A stretch of DNA of 48,317 nucleotides from Leptolyngbyaceae cyanobacterium MAG.088 (lineage in GTDB: Bacteria > Cyanobacteriota > Cyanobacteriia > Phormidesmidales > Phormidesmidaceae). Numbering within the stretch: position 1 is the stretch's first letter; each line of letters opens with the position of its first letter. The stretch lies in the NCBI GenBank assembly GCA_019634055.1, contig JAHQVZ010000027.1:1-48317 (forward strand). The letters are read 5' to 3'. Below, in pieces: positions 1-9,295 of the stretch. The position numbers were made by a program, and so were the translations under genes. The notes below the pieces were generated by a model that was not told where the DNA came from, did not search any database, and saw nothing but the letters and a program-made list of their open reading frames with translations.

Positions 1-2418
1 CATAGCATCTTGGGCAAGCTCAGCTATGGTCAAACCGCCCAGGCGCGAAATACTGCCCTTAAAGCCCGCAGTCAATAGCTCAGGCCCAATGCCAATCGCT
101 TCAAAAATTTGTGCGCCCTGATAGCTAGACAGCAAAGAAATTCCCATTTTAGAAAGAATCTTCAGTAATCCAGCTTCTATGGCTTTACGATAATTAGCCT
201 GGGCTCCATTCAATGTAGTGACAGGAAGTTTACCCGTTTCCATGAGTTTCTGGGTTTTGCCGTTGGCCCACCAATGGCGAACACTTTCTAGGGCTAGATA
301 GGGACATACGGCGCTAGCCCCATAGCCAATCAGGCAGGCAAAGTGATGGGTGCCCCAGCATTGGGCCGTATCAACTAATAGCGAGGCCCGCATCCGTAGA
401 CCGTTGCTGATCAGATGATGATGCACCGCACCTACGGCTAGGAGTGGCGGGATATAGGTATGGGTGGCTGATAATGTGGCTGGGTTGCCGCTATTGTCGA
501 TGCGATCGCTCAGAATAATGACTTCAGCACCTGCCTTTACAGCGGCATCTGCTTGCACGCACAGCACATTGAGGGCAGATGCCAATCCATCAGGACCATC
601 TTCGACGGCGTACAGCGTTGAAACAGTCGCCGTCTGTAAACACCCTTGACGAATCAGCTCTAGCTCGTTGTCATTCAACACTGGAGAGTCCAGCTTAATT
701 AACTGACTGGGGTGCTCTTCCAATAAATTATGCCGCTGGCCCAACTGCATCTGTAGCGACATCACTAACCGCTCTCGCAGTGGGTCAATGGGGGGATTGG
801 TTACCTGGGCAAACCGCTGTTTGAAATAGTTGTATAGCAGATGGGGCTTATTCGAGAGCACTGCCAGGGGCGCATCATTTCCCATACAGTAAGTGGGCTC
901 TTTACCTTGGGCAGCCATATCCTGAATGATCATATCCAGGTCTTCAGCTGTATAACCGAAGGCAGTTTGCTGGGTTAATAACACCTGACTATCAAGCTGG
1001 GGCTGTTCTCGAAATAGCTGAGGAGAGACCGCCTGGCGATGGGTTCGTACCCATTCGCCATAGGGCTGGATTTGAGCCGCGCGCTTTTTAATATCCCAGT
1101 TCTTCAAGATTTCATGGGTTTCAAAGTCAATGGCAATCATTTGACCAGGACCCAATCGACCTTTTTCGACGATCTCCTCTGTCGGTAGATCAACCACACC
1201 CGCTTCAGAAGAGACCACGAGATAACCGCTCTGGGTAATGGCATAGCGAGCAGGGCGCAGGCCATTGCGATCCAGAGTGGCACCCACTTGCTTGCCATCG
1301 CTGAATACCACCAGCGCAGGACCATCCCAGGGTTCTTGCACACCGCTGTAGTACTCGTAAAAATCTGTGATTTCAGGATAATTTAATAGTTCTGGTTGGT
1401 TGAGATAGGCCTCAGGCACCATCATCATCAAGGCTTGAGCTGGGGTACGACCAGAACGTACCAGCAGTTCCATCACATTATCTAAGTTAGCGGAATCGCT
1501 ATTGTCAGCATTCACAATGGGTTTCAGCTGCTCAATGCTCTCTCCCCAAACCGGACTGGCTAAATCTGCTTCACGAGCCATCATCCAGTTGATATTACCG
1601 ATCAAGGTATTGATTTCACCGTTGTGACCCAATAGCCGCATGGGGTGGGCCAATGGCCACTTAGGCATGGTGTTTGTGCTAAAGCGACGGTGATATACCG
1701 CAAAGGCGCTTTCGTAATCACGGTCTTGCAAATCTAAATAAAATTGCCCGAGGATTTCACTTCTAACCATGCCCTTATAAACCATTGTGCGGTTAGAAAA
1801 AGAGCACATATAGGTTTCTTTTAACGCCGTTTTAAGCTCATCTGAGCCCTGGACGGCTTCTAAGGCTCTTACCCAGGCACGGCGTAGTAAAAATAATTGG
1901 CGCTCTAGTGCATCACCTTCTGCATTAGATTCCACCAGCACCTGTTCAATCTGGGGTTCAAATTCTTTAGCAAGTGCGCCTAACGTATTGGAGGCCACTG
2001 GCACCGGTCGCCAGCCAATGACGTGTACGCCAGCGGCTGCAGATACCTGGGCAAACTGTTGCTTGGCAATATCCGTTGCCTCAGGGTGGCGGGGTAGAAA
2101 CGTCATACCAACGCCAATGTGCTCAGGCTTCAATGCGGTCCCCTGGGCCCAGCGTTGCAAAATTTTCCAGGGAATAGCTGTCATAATGCCTGCGCCATCA
2201 CCAGACTCCTGATCGGCACAACATCCCCCACGGTGCTCCATACAGCTGAGGGCATGTAAGGCATCAGTCACCAAGCGATGACTGGCACGCCCCTGCTGAT
2301 CAGCAATAAAGCCTACGCCACAAGCATCTCGCTCCTCTGTTAGTGATTTAGGGCCCAAGGGCTTTAAGCCTTGATTTTTTTGATTCGATTGCACATTATC
2401 TAAACGCTTATTACCCAT
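1..2418 (-). CDS. gltS: Ferredoxin-dependent glutamate synthase, N-terminal part (runs off left edge)
   Basis: Transfers the amide nitrogen of glutamine to 2-oxoglutarate in the GS-GOGAT cycle. From the ATG at 2418 the frame is open to position 1 (806 codons, about half of the roughly 1,500 residues usual for the family). A short propeptide of 32 residues precedes Cys33 in the context RDACGVGF, the N-terminal nucleophile of class II glutamine amidotransferases, exposed by self-cleavage. The visible part is the glutaminase domain plus the start of the central/synthase region, ending GGLTIAELAQDAM. Ferredoxin- and NADPH-type large subunits cannot be separated on this part alone; the ferredoxin type is the usual one in cyanobacteria, and no small subunit is visible. 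No clear NtcA box (GTA-N8-TAC) was found upstream. Confidence 0.93.
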   Translation of the reverse strand, partial: MGNKRLDNVQSNQKNQGLKPLGPKSLTEERDACGVGFIADQQGRASHRLVTDALHALSCMEHRGGCCADQESGDGAGIMTAIPWKILQRWAQGTALKPEHIGVGMTFLPRHPEATDIAKQQFAQVSAAAGVHVIGWRPVPVASNTLGALAKEFEPQIEQVLVESNAEGDALERQLFLLRRAWVRALEAVQGSDELKTALKETYMCSFSNRTMVYKGMVRSEILGQFYLDLQDRDYESAFAVYHRRFSTNTMPKWPLAHPMRLLGHNGEINTLIGNINWMMAREADLASPVWGESIEQLKPIVNADNSDSANLDNVMELLVRSGRTPAQALMMMVPEAYLNQPELLNYPEITDFYEYYSGVQEPWDGPALVVFSDGKQVGATLDRNGLRPARYAITQSGYLVVSSEAGVVDLPTEEIVEKGRLGPGQMIAIDFETHEILKNWDIKKRAAQIQPYGEWVRTHRQAVSPQLFREQPQLDSQVLLTQQTAFGYTAEDLDMIIQDMAAQGKEPTYCMGNDAPLAVLSNKPHLLYNYFKQRFAQVTNPPIDPLRERLVMSLQMQLGQRHNLLEEHPSQLIKLDSPVLNDNELELIRQGCLQTATVSTLYAVEDGPDGLASALNVLCVQADAAVKAGAEVIILSDRIDNSGNPATLSATHTYIPPLLAVGAVHHHLISNGLRMRASLLVDTAQCWGTHHFACLIGYGASAVCPYLALESVRHWWANGKTQKLMETGKLPVTTLNGAQANYRKAIEAGLLKILSKMGISLLSSYQGAQIFEAIGIGPELLTAGFKGSISRLGGLTIAELAQDAM

Positions 2419-3177
2419 GGGCCAGTTACAAAAAGAAAATAGAAAACGATTGAACACTTATTGCCAGATAGCATTGCCAACGGTCAGTTCTGGCAGGGAT
2501 TAAAAACTAATCACCCCACGCATCATTTAGGGCGATTACGGTGACCTACAAAGTTGGCAGATGATGAAAAGTCAGCCTAAGAAAATGGTCTGTCTACAAT
2601 CAGTCGCCATGACTGAATAGAACCGTTTTGTATAATTTGATACCTTCGGTAACCCTGATGGAGAATTTGTCAAAAGCACTGCATTGCTTGTAAATAGTCG
2701 CAATGATGCCTTCGATATGACCGTGATCACACTAACTTCGTACTTTAAAAGTAAATCAAATTTAGTGATTCTTCACCAAAGCTAAACAAACCATATTGAA
2801 GATTCTCAAGATTTTAAGGATCGCTATTATCAAGCGCTTTGCTTGGATTCGTCAAGAATCTTTAAGCGCTTCCAAAGATAAGGTTTAGACCTTAATTGCG
2901 GTAGTTACTCTATTTGAATGCCCATTCTTGGTCTATTGTTGGCATGCTATTGGGCTAACTAGTAGGGGCTAACTGCCGGTGGGGTAATGGGATGAGGATT
3001 GTTGAGAGTCTCTAGTTAATGGCTGTCTTTGCCCATCATTTGATCGGTTATAGCTCTGTTAGTTCAGGTAGTACCCTTAGTTAGTTTGGCCTCAGAGTTG
3101 AGACTGTCTAGAAACTAAATAAAATGTCCCTCAGCTCTTTGTTGCTAAATCGCTTCATATCATTTGATTAGTTGCCT
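2419..3177. other. Intergenic region between divergent genes, no gene seen
   Basis: About 760 bp separating the divergent glutamate synthase and glycosidase-like genes. It must hold promoters for both, but no convincing -35/-10 pair, NtcA box, RNA gene or conserved small ORF was recognised. The sequence is AT-rich with several short AAG/CTT-rich stretches around 2810-2890. Confidence 0.5.
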
Positions 3178-5016
3178 ATGTCGGTGCAAGGTCCTTGGTC
3201 TCTTCACATGAGGTCGTCACTGAAATATTTGGTCTTGATGCTCTGTGTCTTTAGTTTTGTGCTGGGGGGAGCGCGCATAGACTCGCAACCGGCATTAACG
3301 CATGTTGCGGTGTCGTCTCTTGGGCGGTTGGCCCTGGTAAAAGCAGCTGAGCCGACGGCCAGTGGTCGACAGCTGCGGATCAATGGGCGGTTAGTGAATG
3401 GTGCATGGCAAAAACGACGGGATTTGATTGGGATTGTTGATGGCGCGATCGCAACCCAATTTGGCGTGGAATTAGGCAGCACAGGGACACCGACTAAGCA
3501 ACCAGTGTCTTGGTTTAATGGCATTAATCAAGGGATGCTGATTTTACCCGCATGGCGCTACGAAAATAATCGCTACGTCGATATAGCGTCTCTAACGCAT
3601 CAACATGGCTGGCAAGTCACACCCGATGGGGCGGTCTTAGATTTAAACTTGCCAGCTAGCCAGATCATGGGAATCCGGCAGGGTCGTCAAACCTGGGGTG
3701 ATCGACTGGTGCTGGATTTAACCCAAGCAGCGACCTGGCAGCTGAGTCCGACAGCGAACAATATTGTGGTGACTGTGGATGCGGCGATAGCGCAGAGTGC
3801 GATCGCAAAATTTAAACTGACTCCTACAAATAGTCTCAAAAATATCAACATTAGTTCTAGCGCTCAGCGCACGACCTTAACTTTGACGGTGGCCGACCAT
3901 CTTCATGCCCAAGTTTCGAGCCTAGCTGAGCCCCACCGGTTGATCTTGGATATTCGTCCTGATGCCCTAAAAGCCAAAGAGATCCTCTTAGCTGAGGGAG
4001 TGCAATTTCAGCAGCGTTACGTTGAACTCAACAAAAACCGCTTCCCCGTATATACCTTGAGCCTAGATTCTGACAATTCTGAATTTTCTCTATTACCGCT
4101 GTGGGCATTTCCTTCTCAGGCCCAAGGGCTTAAACCTCCGGATGCTTTAGCCGAGCAGTGGCAAGCTTCAGCCTTGGTCAACGGCGGTTTTTTTAATCGC
4201 AATAATCAGCTCCCCCTGGGAGCCCTACGCCATAACAATCGCTGGATTTCAGGCCCAATTCTAGGGCGTGGAGCCATCGGTTGGGATAACCAAGGTCATG
4301 TCGTTATGGATCGTCTTACCCTCTCAGCAACGGTGAGCGCCAATAATCAAACCTATTCTGTTGATGCCCTTAATAGTGGTTACGTTAAAGCCGGTATTGC
4401 ACGCTATACAGAAGACTGGGGTGCTCAGTACACTACCTTGATTGATAACGAAATTGTCATTACTGTTCAAAATGATCAAGTAGTGCGACAACGTACTTTG
4501 GGAATTGCTGGCCAAGATACTATTCAAATTCCCCCTGGCAGCTATTTACTAGTGTTGCGATCCTTCAATTCTGCTGCATCTGACTTTCCTGAAGGCATGG
4601 TCGTCGTCCTCAATCAGCAGGTACAACCCTCTAGTTTTGAGCAATTGCCCCATACATTGGGGGCTGGGCCATTGCTGATTAGCAATAGCCAAATCGTTCT
4701 AGATGCTCAGCGAGAAGCCTTTAGCGATAATTTTAGTCAGGGTAAAGCCCCCAGAAGTGCCATTGGTGTGACCTCTAGTGGTCAAATCAAGCTAGTCACT
4801 ATTCAAGATCGTGTAGGAGGTCCTGGCCCGACACTGACAGAAACTGCCCAAATCCTAAAAGCTATCGGATGTACTGAAGCTCTTAATTTAGATGGTGGCG
4901 GCTCATCGAGTCTGTATTTAAGTGGCCAGTTGGTTAATCGATATCCACATACAGCAGCCCGTATTAATAATGCTTTGGGGTTGTTTGCTAACTCGTCGAC
5001 GCTCAATCGTCCGTAA
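3178..5016 (+). CDS. Secreted phosphodiester glycosidase family (NAGPA-like) protein
   Basis: A 612-residue exported protein. The N-terminus has a basic patch (MRSSLK) then a hydrophobic segment (LVLMLCVFSFVLGG), a signal peptide or anchor. The ATG at 3178 was chosen; TTG 3172 lies just upstream, and ATG 3208 would start directly at the signal peptide, so the start is uncertain. The C-terminal ~250 residues fit the phosphodiester glycosidase/NAGPA domain: VNGGFFN, GVTSSGQIKLVTI and the signature ALNLDGGGSSSLYLSG. Characterised relatives release N-acetylglucosamine from phosphodiesters; the bacterial substrate is generally unknown, perhaps cell-wall or polysaccharide phosphodiesters. The first ~250 residues resemble AMIN-type beta regions, weakly supported. 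It is monocistronic as far as can be seen. Confidence 0.82.
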   Translation: MSVQGPWSLHMRSSLKYLVLMLCVFSFVLGGARIDSQPALTHVAVSSLGRLALVKAAEPTASGRQLRINGRLVNGAWQKRRDLIGIVDGAIATQFGVELGSTGTPTKQPVSWFNGINQGMLILPAWRYENNRYVDIASLTHQHGWQVTPDGAVLDLNLPASQIMGIRQGRQTWGDRLVLDLTQAATWQLSPTANNIVVTVDAAIAQSAIAKFKLTPTNSLKNINISSSAQRTTLTLTVADHLHAQVSSLAEPHRLILDIRPDALKAKEILLAEGVQFQQRYVELNKNRFPVYTLSLDSDNSEFSLLPLWAFPSQAQGLKPPDALAEQWQASALVNGGFFNRNNQLPLGALRHNNRWISGPILGRGAIGWDNQGHVVMDRLTLSATVSANNQTYSVDALNSGYVKAGIARYTEDWGAQYTTLIDNEIVITVQNDQVVRQRTLGIAGQDTIQIPPGSYLLVLRSFNSAASDFPEGMVVVLNQQVQPSSFEQLPHTLGAGPLLISNSQIVLDAQREAFSDNFSQGKAPRSAIGVTSSGQIKLVTIQDRVGGPGPTLTETAQILKAIGCTEALNLDGGGSSSLYLSGQLVNRYPHTAARINNALGLFANSSTLNRP

Positions 5017-5427
5017 AATTCTCGATGCTTGAAGCAAGCTTTAAGGTATTTTCCGTAAATTGAAGACTACGTTTAGTTGTCTGCTTCGGTGGCTCTACTC
5101 GTGACGTCTATCTAATTTCCACTGTTATGATGAGACCTGAATTAAAACCACTTTATTCAGCATCACAAACTTAAACAAAATACTGTGTCTATTTCAGAAT
5201 GCAGCATCTACGGTGAAGTGATGTCGTCAATCCCTGTAGCGCATTAATACACACCGTAACAAAATCGGTATTGAAACTTTCTACCAATACTTCTGGTCAG
5301 CGCATTTATAGCCTATTGCTCAGCGACTGCAGGTTAAGTTTTCCTTGACCTTCGTCAATGTCTACAAATTAAGCACAAAAAGTAGCTGTTATCTGTATCC
5401 GTACTTTTCTAAAAAGGAACTATTACC
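5017..5427. other. Intergenic region, nothing recognised
   Basis: Roughly 410 bp between the glycosidase-like gene and the cupin. Only a weak short hairpin just after the upstream stop (about 5027-5040) was noticed. The cupin has a clear Shine-Dalgarno (AAAAAGGAA, from about 5411). Confidence 0.4.
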
Positions 5428-5856
5428 ATGGTCCAAACTCAAGAACGGCCTAAGTCTTCCACTCCAGAAAACAAAGAGACTGTGACCACTGCCAAAGAAA
5501 CTTCTCCCATGTTTGACACACGTCCCTGGGGGTCTTTTACAGTCCTCGAAGAAGGTAAAGGCTATAAGATCAAACGCATCGAGGTTAAACCTGGGCATCG
5601 TCTAAGTTTGCAGATGCATCACCATCGCAGTGAGCACTGGATTGTAGTTTCCGGTACGGCTAAAGTTGTCTGTGGCGACAAGGAAATTTTACTGTGTACT
5701 AATCAATCTACCTATGTGCCTGCTTGCACAGCCCATAGGTTAGAAAATTCAGGCGTTATTCCTCTTATCCTCATAGAAGTACAGAATGGTGAATATCTAG
5801 GTGAAGATGACATCATTCGATATCAAGATGACTATGCCCGTACAAATGGCAAATAG
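5428..5856 (+). CDS. Stand-alone phosphomannose isomerase type II-like cupin
   Basis: A 142-residue protein consisting of one cupin barrel like the C-terminal domain of bifunctional mannose-1-phosphate guanylyltransferase/mannose-6-phosphate isomerase. RPWGSF opens the domain. Cupin motif 1 is visible as GHRLSLQMHHHRSEHWIVVSG, split here as GHRLSLQ, the triple His and SEHW-IVVSG; motif 2 is the P-x-C-x-A-H-R-x-E-N stretch. His and Glu metal ligands are present. The first ~25 residues are Thr/Lys/Glu-rich and probably disordered. A strong SD precedes the ATG. Likely role: interconversion of mannose-6-P and fructose-6-P for GDP-mannose and exopolysaccharide, inferred from family only. A 14-bp hairpin follows at 5914-5956. 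Confidence 0.85.
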   Translation: MVQTQERPKSSTPENKETVTTAKETSPMFDTRPWGSFTVLEEGKGYKIKRIEVKPGHRLSLQMHHHRSEHWIVVSGTAKVVCGDKEILLCTNQSTYVPACTAHRLENSGVIPLILIEVQNGEYLGEDDIIRYQDDYARTNGK

Positions 5857-5913
5857 TTTTTCTTTGAGTCGGTAAGTTCGTTAGCAAATTCAAAAATAGC
5901 TGTTACTACAGAT

Positions 5914-5956
5914 AGTGAGTGACCTAGGTAGACTTAACTTATCTAGGTCACTCACT
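5914..5956 (+). terminator. Hairpin downstream of cupin gene
   Basis: Perfect 14-bp inverted repeat (arms 5914-5927 and 5943-5956, AGTGAGTGACCTAG and its complement), extendable by three inner pairs, loop about 9-15 nt, 57 bp after the stop. No clear T-run follows, so a classical intrinsic terminator is not proven; it may be an RNA-stabilising 3' hairpin. Confidence 0.55.
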
Positions 5957-6043
5957 GTACATAAGCCGAGATCAGAATTTTTGCTTATAGATGTATGCTC
6001 TATTTTGTTTGAAATTCATTTTCCATAGAAAACAAAAACTTAA

Positions 6044-6073
6044 TTGACAATAAGACCTCGGAATCGATACGAT
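6044..6073 (+). promoter_or_regulatory. Likely sigma-70-type promoter of the str operon
   Basis: TTGACA at 6044-6049 and TACGAT at 6068-6073 with an 18-bp spacer, a near-consensus housekeeping promoter, about 45 bp upstream of the rpsL ATG. Transcription would start near 6080, giving a short leader of about 40 nt that contains the hairpin at 6098-6113. Confidence 0.6.
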
Positions 6074-6097
6074 GGGGTCTTGTGAAAACTTCGAAGC

Positions 6098-6113
6098 AAA
6101 GGCATTTGCCTTT
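6098..6113 (+). promoter_or_regulatory. Leader hairpin just upstream of rpsL
   Basis: AAAGGC-ATTT-GCCTTT followed by TT, ending only 6 nt before the rpsL ATG (6120). It occupies the place of the ribosome binding site and no separate Shine-Dalgarno is visible. It could lower translation initiation or act as a weak attenuator; this is inference from position. Confidence 0.4.
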
Positions 6114-6119
6114 TTCAAT

Positions 6120-6494
6120 ATGCCAACTATTCAACAGCTCATTCGGAGTGAGCGCAGTAACGCCCAAAAGAAGACAAAATCTCCAGCGCTGAAGAGTTGC
6201 CCTCAGCGTCGAGGTGTTTGCACTCGTGTTTACACCACAACACCTAAGAAGCCTAATTCTGCCTTGAGGAAAGTGGCTAGGGTAAGATTGACGTCTGGTT
6301 TTGAGGTTACTGCCTATATTCCTGGTATTGGCCATAACTTACAAGAACATTCCGTTGTGATGATTCGCGGCGGTCGTGTTAAAGACCTTCCTGGTGTTCG
6401 CTACCACATTATTCGTGGAACTCTTGATACCGCCGGGGTAAAAGATCGCCGTCAAGGTCGTTCAAAATATGGCGCTAAGCGTCCTAAGGAGTAA
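6120..6494 (+). CDS. rpsL: 30S ribosomal protein S12
   Basis: First gene of the str operon. The 124-residue product starting [12 protein letters not shown] matches the normal S12 length; the longer reading frame from 6072 would add 16 residues ([16 protein letters not shown]) absent from the family, and it begins inside the promoter -10, so it is rejected. Decoding-centre motifs are present: [19 protein letters not shown] and [14 protein letters not shown]. The usual streptomycin-sensitive lysines are retained (TPKKPNS). Followed by a 166-bp gap to rpsG containing a long-range hairpin. Confidence 0.97.
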   Translation: MPTIQQLIRSERSNAQKKTKSPALKSCPQRRGVCTRVYTTTPKKPNSALRKVARVRLTSGFEVTAYIPGIGHNLQEHSVVMIRGGRVKDLPGVRYHIIRGTLDTAGVKDRRQGRSKYGAKRPKE

Positions 6495-6501
6495 CGGTTC
6501 T

Positions 6502-6570
6502 GCGGCAACGCACTACGGGAGGTTGGGCAGGTGTGGCCCTTGAGCTTTCGTGTAGTTGCAGTGCGTTCGC
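6502..6570 (+). promoter_or_regulatory. rpsL-rpsG intercistronic stem structure
   Basis: AACGCACT (6507-6514) pairs perfectly with AGTGCGTT (6560-6567), and outside a two-base bulge GCG (6502-6504) pairs with CGC (6568-6570). In E. coli, S7 binds the S12-S7 intercistronic RNA for feedback control; a matching role here is inferred from location only. Confidence 0.35.
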
Positions 6571-6660
6571 TAGTGTATCCGCCACATACTCTCTAGCTAA
6601 TTATTGTCGATGTTAATCGACTCTTAGCACTCAACTCATACCTCTTATCAAAGGATTACT

Positions 6661-7131
6661 ATGTCTCGTCGTTCGAGCGCTCAGAAGCGTGTTGTTCCAC
6701 CTGATTCTGTATATGGCAGCCGATTGGTCAGTATGATGGTTCGACGCATCATGGTCAGCGGTAAGAAATCCCTGTCACTTCGTATTGTTTACGGAGCATT
6801 TGAACTTATTAAAGAGCGCACTGGCAATGAGCCTCTAGAAGTTTTTGAGCAAGCTGTGCGCAATACCACACCCTTGGTTGAAGTAAAGGCTCGTCGTGTG
6901 GGTGGTGCTACGTATCAGGTCCCTATGGAGGTGCGTGCTGATCGGGGGACTGCTTTATCGTTGCGATGGATTTCTCAATTTGCTCGTCAGCGAGCTGGTA
7001 AAAGCATGGCCATCAAGCTTGCTAACGAGCTAATGGATGCTGCTAATGAAACCGGCGGAGCTGTTAGGAAGCGCGAAGAAACCCATCGTATGGCAGAAGC
7101 TAATAAGGCATTTGCCCATTACCGTTACTAG
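6661..7131 (+). CDS. rpsG: 30S ribosomal protein S7
   Basis: Full-length 156-residue S7, the primary binder of the 3' major domain of 16S rRNA and nucleator of the small-subunit head. Begins [10 protein letters not shown] and ends AHYRY, typical of bacterial S7; the signature around [17 protein letters not shown] and the [16 protein letters not shown] stretch are intact. It follows rpsL and precedes fusA by 63 bp in the standard str order. AAAGGA about 8 nt before the ATG serves as SD. Confidence 0.97.
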   Translation: MSRRSSAQKRVVPPDSVYGSRLVSMMVRRIMVSGKKSLSLRIVYGAFELIKERTGNEPLEVFEQAVRNTTPLVEVKARRVGGATYQVPMEVRADRGTALSLRWISQFARQRAGKSMAIKLANELMDAANETGGAVRKREETHRMAEANKAFAHYRY

Positions 7132-7194
7132 TCCAAAGTTTGGCTGGAATGTTAGCAACATGACTTTTGAGGATGTCGTTGTGAGACTACAGGT

Positions 7195-9270
7195 ATGGCA
7201 CGAACCTCTCCATTAGACAGAGTTAGAAATATTGGAATTGCCGCTCATATTGATGCCGGTAAGACCACCACAACTGAACGTATCCTTTTCTACTCTGGTG
7301 TTGTTCACAAGATTGGGGAGGTTCATGACGGTAATGCTGTGACTGACTGGATGGAGCAGGAGCAGGAACGTGGCATCACGATTACTGCTGCTGCTATCAG
7401 TACTAGCTGGCGTGACCACCAGATAAATATCATTGACACTCCTGGTCACGTTGATTTCACCATCGAAGTAGAGCGCTCAATGCGAGTCCTAGATGGCGTA
7501 ATTGCAGTGTTTTGCTCAGTGGGTGGTGTGCAGCCGCAGTCAGAAACTGTGTGGCGACAGGCCGATCGCTATAGCGTTCCCCGTATTGCCTTTGTCAATA
7601 AGATGGATCGCACTGGGGCTAACTTTTTTCGAGTTTATGAGCAGGTCCGTGAACGGCTTAAAGCTAATGCTGTACCTGTTCAGATCCCTATTGGTGCCGA
7701 AGACCAGTTTCGGGGGGTGGTGGACCTGGTCAAGATGCGGGCCCACGTTTATGCCAATGATTTGGGTACAGATATTGAAGAGGTTGATATTCCAGCGGAA
7801 CTTCAAGACCAGGCTGAAGAGTATCGGACGTTGCTAATTGAAGCGATTGCCGAGACTGACGATGTTCTTATGGAGAAGTATCTTGAAGGTGAGGAGCTAA
7901 CCCATCAAGAAATCATGAATGCTGTACGCAAAGGGGTTACTGACGGTGGTTTGGTGCCTATGCTATGTGGTTCGGCGTTTAAGAATAAAGGTGTTCAGCT
8001 GCTATTAGATTCGGTGGTTGATTATTTACCCTCTCCTTTGGAAGTTCCGGCTATCCAGGGTACTTTGCCCAGTGGTGATACGGGCGAACGACCACCTGAA
8101 GACGATGGACCGCTTGCGGCCCTGGCCTTCAAAATCATGGCAGATCCCTATGGGCGATTGACGTTTATTCGCATGTATTCAGGCGTCTTAGCTAAAGGGA
8201 GCTATGTTTATAACGCTACTAAGGATAAGAAAGAACGGGTTTCTCGTTTAATCGTCCTCAAAGCAGATGACCGGATTGAAGTAGATGAGCTTCGCTCTGG
8301 GGATCTTGGAGCTGTCTTAGGTCTTAAGGACACGACAACAGGGGACACAATCTGTACAACTGATAGCCCGATTGTGCTAGAGTCCTTATTCGTGCCAGAA
8401 CCCGTCATATCCGTAGCTGTGGAACCTAAAACCAAGCAGGATATGGAAAAGCTGGCCAAAGCTTTACAATCGCTGTCTGAAGAAGACCCCACATTTAGGG
8501 TGTCTACAAATCCTGAAACAAATCAGACGGTGATTGCAGGAATGGGGGAGCTTCACCTGGATATTCTCGTGGATCGTATGAAGCGAGAATTTAAGGTAGA
8601 AGCAAACATTGGCGCACCCCAGGTTGCTTATCGCGAAACCATTCGCAAGGCGGTTACCGCTGAAGGTAAGTTTGTGCGTCAAAGTGGTGGTAAGGGCCAA
8701 TTTGGTCATGTGGTTGTTGAGGTTGAACCAGGGGAGGAAGGCTCCGGATTTGAATTCAAATCTAAGATTGTTGGCGGTACGGTACCTAAGGAATACATTG
8801 GTCCTGCTGAAGCTGGCATGAAAGAAAAGTGCGAATCTGGTATTCTAGCTGGGTATCCCGTGATTGACCTTAAAGTCACACTGGTGGACGGTTCTTACCA
8901 CGATGTGGACTCATCTGAAATGGCTTTTAAGATCGCCGGATCAATGGCTATTCAAGATGCAGTCACAAAGGCTTCTCCAGTATTACTGGAACCTATGATG
9001 AAAATCGAAGTTGAGGCTCCTGAGGAGTTTCTAGGTGACATCATGGGAGACCTTAACTCTCGTCGAGGCCAGATTGAGGGTATGGGGTCTGCGGACGGTC
9101 TAGCTAAGGTGAGTGCGAATGTACCCCTGGCTGAGATGTTTGGCTATGCCACTGACATTCGTTCAAAGACTCAGGGTCGAGGCATATTCTCTATGGAGTT
9201 TAGCTGCTACGCGGACGTTCCGCGGAATGTGGCTGAAGCGATTATCGCTAGAAACAAAGGGAACGCATAA
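7195..9270 (+). CDS. fusA: Translation elongation factor G
   Basis: A 691-residue GTPase that drives ribosomal translocation and, with RRF, recycling. The G1 P-loop AHIDAGKT lies at residues 17-24, followed by RGITI (switch 1), DTPGH (G3) and NKMD (G4). Domains II-V are all present, with domain IV region GQFGHVV and C-terminal [14 protein letters not shown]. Length and sequence fit the canonical cyanobacterial EF-G next to rpsG and tuf, rather than an EF-G2 paralogue. No frame disturbance seen. Confidence 0.97.
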   Translation: MARTSPLDRVRNIGIAAHIDAGKTTTTERILFYSGVVHKIGEVHDGNAVTDWMEQEQERGITITAAAISTSWRDHQINIIDTPGHVDFTIEVERSMRVLDGVIAVFCSVGGVQPQSETVWRQADRYSVPRIAFVNKMDRTGANFFRVYEQVRERLKANAVPVQIPIGAEDQFRGVVDLVKMRAHVYANDLGTDIEEVDIPAELQDQAEEYRTLLIEAIAETDDVLMEKYLEGEELTHQEIMNAVRKGVTDGGLVPMLCGSAFKNKGVQLLLDSVVDYLPSPLEVPAIQGTLPSGDTGERPPEDDGPLAALAFKIMADPYGRLTFIRMYSGVLAKGSYVYNATKDKKERVSRLIVLKADDRIEVDELRSGDLGAVLGLKDTTTGDTICTTDSPIVLESLFVPEPVISVAVEPKTKQDMEKLAKALQSLSEEDPTFRVSTNPETNQTVIAGMGELHLDILVDRMKREFKVEANIGAPQVAYRETIRKAVTAEGKFVRQSGGKGQFGHVVVEVEPGEEGSGFEFKSKIVGGTVPKEYIGPAEAGMKEKCESGILAGYPVIDLKVTLVDGSYHDVDSSEMAFKIAGSMAIQDAVTKASPVLLEPMMKIEVEAPEEFLGDIMGDLNSRRGQIEGMGSADGLAKVSANVPLAEMFGYATDIRSKTQGRGIFSMEFSCYADVPRNVAEAIIARNKGNA

Positions 9271-9295
9271 GTTAGTTTAGGGACACAGTAAATAC

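Noticed and set aside
464-2212. Small ORFs on the + strand (464-649, 1988-2212)
   Set aside because: They lie opposite the well-supported glutamate synthase frame and have no recognisable features.
2419-3177. NtcA box upstream of glutamate synthase
   Set aside because: Searched by eye for GTA-N8-TAC; none present.
6072-6119. N-terminal extension of S12 from 6072
   Set aside because: Overlaps the -10 box and the family starts at MPTIQQL.
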